A stretch of DNA of 64,000 bases from Paramacrobiotus metropolitanus (lineage: Eukaryota; Tardigrada; Eutardigrada; Parachela; Macrobiotidae). Where the stretch lies: positions 1-64,000 of the forward strand of contig NW_026570238.1 in NCBI RefSeq assembly GCF_019649055.1, given 5' to 3'. The notes below the pieces were generated by a model. It saw nothing but the letters and a program-made list of their open reading frames with translations, was not told the DNA's origin and searched no databases. Below are positions 56,876-64,000 of the stretch, piece after piece. The position numbers were made by a program, and so were the translations under genes. The stretch's first letter is position 1, and each line of letters begins with the position of its first letter.

Positions 56876-59800
56876 ATGTGGAGATATTATTTCGTGGTTC
56901 GATTACTACTCCTGCTTACCGGTAAGTACAAGATTGAAATATGATCTACGTATTATAAGGTGAGAATGTAACGAATATCCGAGAATATCACCGGCGCAAC
57001 GCGTTCATGACATTTTGGTTACAGATATAGTTCCTCTAATCTGCATACAGAATTTGATGCCGTTAACGACCAAAGACGAGGGAATCAAATTCCATAAAAA
57101 TCATGAATGCGAAACCGGCGAATTCCCTTGCGCAACTTCTTCGAAGTGTCTTGCTCAGCGTTACTGGTAATTTTATGCGTAGATTCGTAGTGAGTCTGCG
57201 CAGTACCCATATCTTCGATTTTGCGGTTTCACGTTGTGATATTTTAAGTATTGAAAAGGCATTTCTGATGCAAGTTTGTAGTTAGGATGACACTGTTTTG
57301 CACTACTAGCATATACTGCACGTGCACATGCTTGCAAGCCAAGAATTCGGTGTTCAGTGCAGTAGTTAGTACTCGTATTCAAAATAGTGATTAATTACAA
57401 TTTAAATAGTTTGAACAATTGTATGTGAGTTGTGAACTTGTGGCACAGCTTAGGTAAGTATAACAGTTTTCTGGGCTTGCTTTAATATACGACCGCCGTT
57501 GACCCACTGATCACTTAGGTGCGATGAAATAAAAGACTGCCCAGAAGGAGACGATGAAAACGAAAAGTACTGCGGTAAAAATATTAATATGGCTTGTGTA
57601 TGATTGACTTATTGTGATCGATTTTCGTTGAATCTTTATCAACAGGAGAAAAGACTTCCGGTTTCGGAAGAGCTTTTTTCCGGCGTATTCAGGACTCGGA
57701 CAAAGAAACGACTGAAGATTGTTTGGCACCAGAGCCACTTCTGCCACCGGGAACGGGTTTTCATCATCATATCGGGACTGGAAATGTTACATGCTGTAAG
57801 TGAAAAAACGCGGTTACTGTTTTGTAAAAAGCAACAGATGACCGTAACACCGATGGGAAGCGGTGACGTTCTTATTCTACTCTAGAGTAGTTGATGAACT
57901 ATTTTTTTCGGTACAGCGTACGGCTCTATGTATATGAACAATTGGAACATTCTTGACTTTTGTTTCTTGTTTTTTATGTGATAGTTGTCAAACGATTTCC
58001 TAAACGATGTCAGTGCGTGGTCAATCAAATCAAATGTGACAATTTATCCCTTACATCCGTATTTCCTTTTAACGAGGAGTACACGGATACCAGCTCGCCT
58101 ATTTAGTAAGTGCCTTTTTATATTTCGCATTATAGCATTGCATTGCATATAACATTGCATTGCATTGCAATGCAAGAATCATAACATTGCAGCACGTTTT
58201 CGAAAAACCGCATTCAGTTTATCCAAGAGGATGCCTTGGCCATGTTTCCTAATTTACAGAAATTGTAAGTTGGAGCCTGTAAGATGTAACTCCTGCACCC
58301 AGCACAATTTTGTTTGGGCATAGAACTCTCAGGTTGTTATAATATCATTTACATACGTCTGTAAAAATATAACATAAGCCCAAAAAACCGTCTCAGATTA
58401 CTTATTTTATTTTATTCCACTTTGTTAGGGGGTATACATACCAAAACTTTTTCTGTTGTGTGTTTTATCGTTTATTTTGTTCATGTTTTGCAGGGATTTT
58501 CGGCATAATTCAATCTCGGGATTAAATCTCAAGGCCTTCAACAATTTAAGCGAACTCAGGCATTTGTAAATATGCTGTATTTTTTATTCTGTCCCCAGAA
58601 ATATGTGTCTCAATACTCAGCACGCGGTATATGAGATTTCCCCTCCGCAGACATCTGGACTACAACAAATTGTCAAAAATCGATCCTCGTGTGTTTTCCA
58701 ATCTACGAAATCTCTGCTTTCTGTAAGGGAAATAATTACCCTAATTTCAGAAAATGTTTTACTAGCAATTAAATTTTTATAATAAATTTTTTTTGTATTT
58801 CACAATATAACAATGAGCGTAAAAGCTTAAAAGTTTATAGCGCCAATTTGAGTTTACAGTAATATAGACGAATATCCATCAAAACTAAAAGTACTGCAAC
58901 TACGAAATAACACTTTTACTGTGAACTACAAACTATGTCTTTTACGGAAATTAGTTAAAGGACACCAGAACGGTTTTATTACAATTTCAGGTGGCTTGGG
59001 CAAAACCTTATTCAGAACTGGGAACCTAATTCATTCAACAACAAGAAACTCCGTTGGTTGTACGAAAGGCTCATTCGACTTTTTGACTTTTTGCAGTTTG
59101 ACTGTATCGTTTTGATTTTACTAATAAGGTATCTTGCAGGGACCTCAAAGCAAATCGCATATCACTGGAAGCCGGCATGTTTGCAAAACTTAGTTCATTA
59201 TATTACCTGTAAGCATCCTATGTAAGCTTGCATATTAGGGACTATAAGGATAGATCTGCTTCTGGACGGCGCCAAGGTCATCTATGGAAGCACAAGCTCA
59301 TAACTTTTCCCCTTATTGCAGTGAACTGGAAAGAAATGAAATTCGCCATATTTCAAAAGATCATTTGAACGGACTCACCAGTTTACTATACTTGTACGTA
59401 GTTTAAATAGATTTACTATACTATACTACACTTACTATACTTACTGCAGTTTATTCTGTAGATTAATTCAAAGCTGCCATCGAGTGAAACTCTGTCTCAA
59501 CCGTACTCCTATTTAAAACTCTATGAGGTTACAATGAAATTTGTTTCTAGGGACCTCAGTAGCAATCTTATTGAAAATATTGAAGAAAACTCCTTCGAAG
59601 CCACCCCGCGCTTGGAAGAACTGTAACAATACTTGTCTTAATTTACTGGAGTGTTGGACGTTGCGTTTATAGTGCTGTCCAAATGCGTTTTAGCTCATTA
59701 GCAAACAACACATTTACAACACTTCCTTCCCATTTGTTCGCTCCTCTACAAAATCTGCAATTTTTGTAAGTGGGAATGTGATACAAAGATCACCCACGAG

Positions 59801-62348
59801 TTTTTTGCTGGTCTCATATGGTGCAATTATTAGCAAAAAGTTTATTGTTGCGCTGAATAGAAAATGTTTTTGCATATAAGATTTTTGTCGTTGCAGAAAT
59901 TTGTCAGCTAACCCCGGTATCCTTAGTCTTCCAATGGAAATTTTCAAAGGACTAAGCAGGCTAGATCGTTTGTACGCTGAACATGTACATGGTTGTAAGA
60001 AATGTTTGTTGGGCATACGATCTATACGACTCAATTAGTAATTTAAATTGCAGAAACCTGTCGGGAGTATCAATTAACAACATTCATAAAGATATGTTCA
60101 AGGACATTCCCAACGAAGCGCTCATGTAAGATTGACCTTTATTGCAAACGCGTGAGGAAGGGAACAAGGAGACATATTCCAACTGCTTTAAAATTAATAT
60201 AGATCTCGTGTTAACTGTTATATTTTCAGAATATTTAGCAAGTTTCATTATTGCTATTATGCCGCGCATATTGTCGACTGTTTTCCTAAATCCGACGGTA
60301 TCTCATCATCTGAAAACATGATCGATCTTCTTATACCCCGAATAATGATTTGGGCCCTTATCGCTTTGATTCCATTGGTGAATTTGACGGTTTTGTTGGC
60401 GCGGTGCTGTATCGCTTCAACTGAGCCGATAATGACATCGGACGTACCTCAGCGCTATCATCGACACGAACAAGATGTTACAAATAAACTGCGATACAAT
60501 TTGTTTGGTAACGTACAATATTGCGATACGCTAGCTTGCTACGCATAAAAATACCTTGAAAGAAATTATAAACATCTTTGAACAGGCAGATTATGAACGC
60601 CAGGATAATAAGGAAATTATTTCGACCTTTCAGTTTCTTATCTGCTCATGGCTGTCTACTTATTGGTCATTGCCATTTATGACATCCAGTTCAGAGAAAA
60701 TTATCACCGGGAAGCATACGAATGGTTGCACGGAACTGCTTGCCAAGCCGCGGGAATGCTGGGTGACTAGAAATACTACGAGTACTTACTACTTAATTTA
60801 ATGAAAACTGCACTGAATCACAAAAGTATTACAGTAATATGTTTCTCTTTTCTATCTAATTGATTAGAATCATAAAAATGTACAGATGTAAAACGCGTAT
60901 TAGTAAATTCGCTATTCATGAATTCTCGTTATCTTCTTAATAAAATTTTAGCGTCGTTGTCCATATTCATTTCACTGGTTACCATGTGCGCTATCCTTGC
61001 TGACCTTTGCATCTGCATCACCAAACCCCGGAAATACCACCTTAGTTCCCGTGGAGCTGTTTGGTTGATAGTCAATATGTGGTTTGCAGGTACTGTATTA
61101 CAGTCTCGTAGTTATATGGATATAAAGGCCCTGAATCCGATCACTGGCTTTACTAAGCGACGTTAACCTGTTGTTTGTGCATGCAGGGCTGATGTTGTTT
61201 GGAATCCCCGTTGCAGTATGGGATAACGTTACTGGCAGCTTTTATGGCAATAACGGATTGTGCATTCCATTATACCTGGATGAGCCTTATCTTAACGGCT
61301 GGTGGTACTCGTCTTTGCTGTTTTTCGGAGTGTTTACCGCCAGTTTGATTATAACCGTATTTTGTGGAATGCGGATAAAATACTTTCTGGCAACGAACAG
61401 TCATTCCAAAGAACTGCTGACCGAACTGAAATGGGATCTCTATGACTTCCGGCGTTATCTCATCATCATGATCGTCAATCTCATTTGTTGGTTGCCGGTT
61501 ATTGTGGTGAAGATGATCGCCTTTACATCATTTGACATCGCAAGTTCGTGACTTTTTCAGTTTTTGTAAATTCCTCTTAACGTTTATGAATTTTAGTCCC
61601 TTATATGAATATTTAGTATTCGTCGATATTCATAAAATTGTATGTCCCTCTAACACCGTTTATGATACCAAAGTGAAAGATCACATATCTAAAATTACGG
61701 TGCACTACTCGATCACATGCTTATAACCTTTAGTATAAGTTCTAGGGCAAGTTTTAAAAGTCTTCAATAGGGTTCACATAGTTTTACGTGCTTAAAAAAA
61801 CTGCTGGGTTGTAATTATATAAGTTATGGAAGTTTTAATGAAAACGTCCTTTTATTCCAGATCATATTCACTCCTTTTACGCGATAGTAGTGCTACCGGC
61901 GAATAGTTTTCTTACTCCTCTTCTACATGCGCAAATGTTTACGGATATTCGGCGGAAGCTCGTGAAAGCATGTTCGTTATTTTTAAGAGGTCATACTCGG
62001 TTTCTCCGAAATGAAAGCTTCAATGATATGGGACATTCGACAGAAGTGAAAGTCGATTCCTTTTTTCACCAGTCCATTGTTGAAACTAGCTGTAAGACTT
62101 TACTGTACTCTGTACTACCCATAGTAATTATAATGCCCACTGCATACCGTATGCAGTGTGCATATACAGATATGTAGTTTAATGAGCGATTTTATGGTTT
62201 AGCTTTCCGCCCGCGCAGTCACAGTCCCAACAAGCGACCCGTTGCCTCACAGCGCCCGACACCCTCCCCGGTTGAACGAATAAATCTTGAAGCATCCGAA
62301 CGCCTGCTTCGGCCTCGCTCACCGGAAGTGCGTCCGCGGAGTTTCTGA
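56876..62348 (+). CDS. relaxin-family receptor-like protein (LDLa, LRRs, 7TM), 20 exons
   Basis: Exons 56876-56921, 57025-57166, 57519-57574, 57646-57795, 57985-58105, 58193-58264, 58494-58565, 58651-58722, 59140-59208, 59322-59393, 59551-59622, 59694-59765, 59897-59971, 60054-60125, 60230-60507, 60634-60762, 60952-61089, 61187-61543, 61861-62091 and 62203-62348. All phases agree (2442 nt, 813 aa). Exon 1 is a signal peptide (MWRYYFVVRLLLLLLT). An LDLa module is split over exons 2-3 (CETGEFPCATSSKC, then CDEIKDCPEGDDENEKYC). After an LRR N-terminal cap (CQCVVNQIKCDN), nine LRRs follow, one per exon of 69-75 bp. The hinge FHYCYYAAHIVDCFPKSDG and the loop FYGNNGLCIPLYLDE are typical of RXFP1/2-type receptors. 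TM7 reads VLPANSFLTPLL. The DRY motif is absent, as in RXFPs. Expected to be a cell-surface receptor for a relaxin/insulin-like peptide coupling to cAMP. The Ser/Arg/Pro-rich tail comes from the last exon. Confidence 0.92.
58860..58952 (+). pseudogene. LRR-like segment without a usable donor
   Basis: After a TTTACAG acceptor the frame reads NIDEYPSKLKVLQLRNNTFT, an LRR-like consensus in the same phase as the neighbouring LRR exons. No GT donor in the required phase follows. The gene reads correctly without it, so this may be a decayed tenth repeat. Confidence 0.45.
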
Positions 62349-64000
62349 AAACGTTAGCTGTTTGGATCGCACTGTCTTGCAGGCGAAATGAAATTTGCTA
62401 AATTATATTTTTTTATAGTTCAAGTCGAGGCTAGTATATATAAAGCAACGTTCAACACTAGGCGAGATCGAGCTGCTGATACGAAATGCCGTTCAGCATT
62501 AACTGGTTAATATTATTGTGCGCCCTTATAACTGGGCTCAGAAAATGAGGTTTGCATAAAGTCCAATAAAAAAGTGAATGGAAATCATTAGGAACTGCAA
62601 GCAGGTATAAAAAACAAAATTCATAACTATTTCGTGTGCTCTGGCTCCCAACTGCAAGGCTAGCTGAGTTAAACGAATTCTTATTAAAAGTAAATGTTAA
62701 TGGTAATACAAAATTCCCAGCAAATGAAGTGAGTTGTTTAGTGGTTTGCGTACGTCTGTTTCGACTTGCAACCAAGGCTTCCAGTTAGCTGGATTTTTGC
62801 AAGATCGGTAAATTTTTTTTAAATATCCGCACTCCGTACGTATGTCGCGCGGTTTGTCATCGGATGATCGGTGCTGCTCGGTAAGACCTTTTATGGCAGC
62901 GTGTATCATATCGTTCAACGTTTGTATGTCCCGTTGTAGTACAGCAGAAGTAACATGGTACATGTATCTTGCCGGTACCGTTTTGGTTAGTCACTTTGAA
63001 AAATAGTAACAGAATATGAAATTTCTTGCGCAAAGCGCACTACATAATTATTACGATTATACGAACACAATTAAAACGCGTGCAGTTGTAAGCAACGTAA
63101 ATGTAGCTGACTTGTGAATACTCCTAGGTCGTACGGAATAGAGGGAGAATATGTTCAGCATGCAGTACGTACAGGAAATCTGGTTTGCACTTTGCAGAAC
63201 TGGAATAAGCGCACAAACTACAATAATTACGTTGCTTCAGTGTAGTCCAACAGGATAGCTGTTCTTGGTAGCCATTCGGTTCTGGAACATTTGTTGCGTT
63301 TGACACACGAGAAAACTGAAAATAACTTGCAGATGTTGCCTTATATTCATATACGTATAATAATAGAGTGTGTAGGGTTTATGTAAGTACATACATCCGA
63401 AGTCCAGTTCTGCGTTATATAGCCCCTTACCTATATGTGCACTGACATTTTTTATGTTTGTGCGTGCTTCTTTTTCTGTTCCTTGTTCCATGCAGTACAA
63501 ATATTAGGGTCGGAAACTGGAGCCAGTGAGAACGCTTCTTTCCGCTGCATACATATTTTGTTGTACTCCTAAGTTCCTATAAATGTTTTAATTCACTCAT
63601 TGGACTGATAACTTGTCTCGCATTTTTTGTGACCTAATACTTGAGCCTATAACGAAATGGTTGTCCAAGGTTACGTTCCTCTTCCGGAAGCGTCAAGGTA
63701 AAGATTACTACGTAAAACCATATGTAAATATGCGCGACTGGAATTTAACTTTGTGAAATACGGCGTTATAATATTAATTGTAGCGAAAAGTTACGATCCC
63801 GGCAGCAGGACAAAACCTATAAGAATCACTATCAAATTAGTCGATACGTTTCTGTTATAAGACTAATACAATAATTATAATTATAAGACTAATACAATAA
63901 GAGTATTATAAGGAATACAAATACGAGCAAGGACTTGCTATAGGTATAGGTATAGGTGTCACACTATAGCAAGTATCTGTACTTGATACGAGTTATACTT
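62349..64000. other. mostly intergenic, no firm gene
   Basis: Minus-strand ORF 62963-62697 (88 aa, QRDIQTLNDMIHAAIKGLTE, then CGYLKKIYRSCKNPANWKPW) has protein-like composition and might be an exon, but its borders are not supported. Near 63850-63960 there are short direct repeats ('ataagactaatacaata', 'tataggtataggt'). Confidence 0.35.

Noticed and set aside
62697-62963. Gene call for the minus-strand 88-codon frame
   Set aside because: Composition is plausible but there are no supported borders, motif or neighbour evidence, so it is mentioned only in the flank entry.

Overview
The window reads as nuclear DNA of an animal, most likely a protostome invertebrate. The evidence is a relaxin-family-type LDLa/LRR/7TM receptor, a Slowpoke (BK) potassium channel gating ring, a gustatory-type chemoreceptor and an orphan rhodopsin-like GPCR family, all cut by short GT-AG introns. 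A small gene-dense genome with chemoreceptor expansions fits a tardigrade, but nothing here proves the phylum.

Layout. 0-12 kb: 3' end of a decayed gustatory receptor, a decayed orphan GPCR (minus), a secreted-protein gene (minus, 3.8-8.0 kb) whose long intron holds two tandem repeats, a 1.45 kb Mutator-like TIR element with a 9-bp target duplication, and a second decayed GPCR split by a solo LTR with a 4-bp duplication. 12-15.2 kb: a decayed LINE with reverse transcriptase and a restriction-like endonuclease. 15.4-21.2 kb: a near-complete Ty3/Gypsy fossil (minus) with 250-bp LTRs and a TTAA duplication. 22.5-30 kb: an intact two-exon orphan GPCR, a duplicated GPCR upstream block, a tRNA-like gene, a foldback Mutator-like element with a 9-bp duplication, several small unrecognised genes and another GPCR relic. 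30.8-32.1 kb: a gustatory receptor whose last visible intron carries a young non-autonomous LTR element (32.1-35.6 kb, minus).

35.6-49.0 kb is the strangest part. An integrase-bearing pol remnant is followed on the same strand by unrecognised ORFs, two of them apparently related, and by an RGG-type nucleic-acid-binding ORF. A tandem array of about seven tRNA-like units, period about 235 bp, each with A-box and B-box motifs and an oligo-T tract, also lies here, with one spliced gene on the opposite strand. The block ends at a polypurine tract and an LTR of the same family as the solo LTR and the non-autonomous element. I read it, tentatively, as the 5'-truncated remains of a very large LTR retroelement with cargo.

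49.7-52.3 kb: eight exons encoding the C-terminal half of a BK channel. 54.9-55.7 kb: 3' end of an unrecognised gene with four phase-0 exons. 56.9-62.3 kb: a complete-looking relaxin-receptor-like gene of 20 exons whose phases agree throughout (813 codons). The remainder is intergenic DNA, short foldback repeats and simple repeats.

The genes do not form a pathway. The theme is sensory and signalling receptors in a region repeatedly rearranged by LTR elements, LINEs and foldback DNA transposons. All calls come from reading the sequence; no database search was run.
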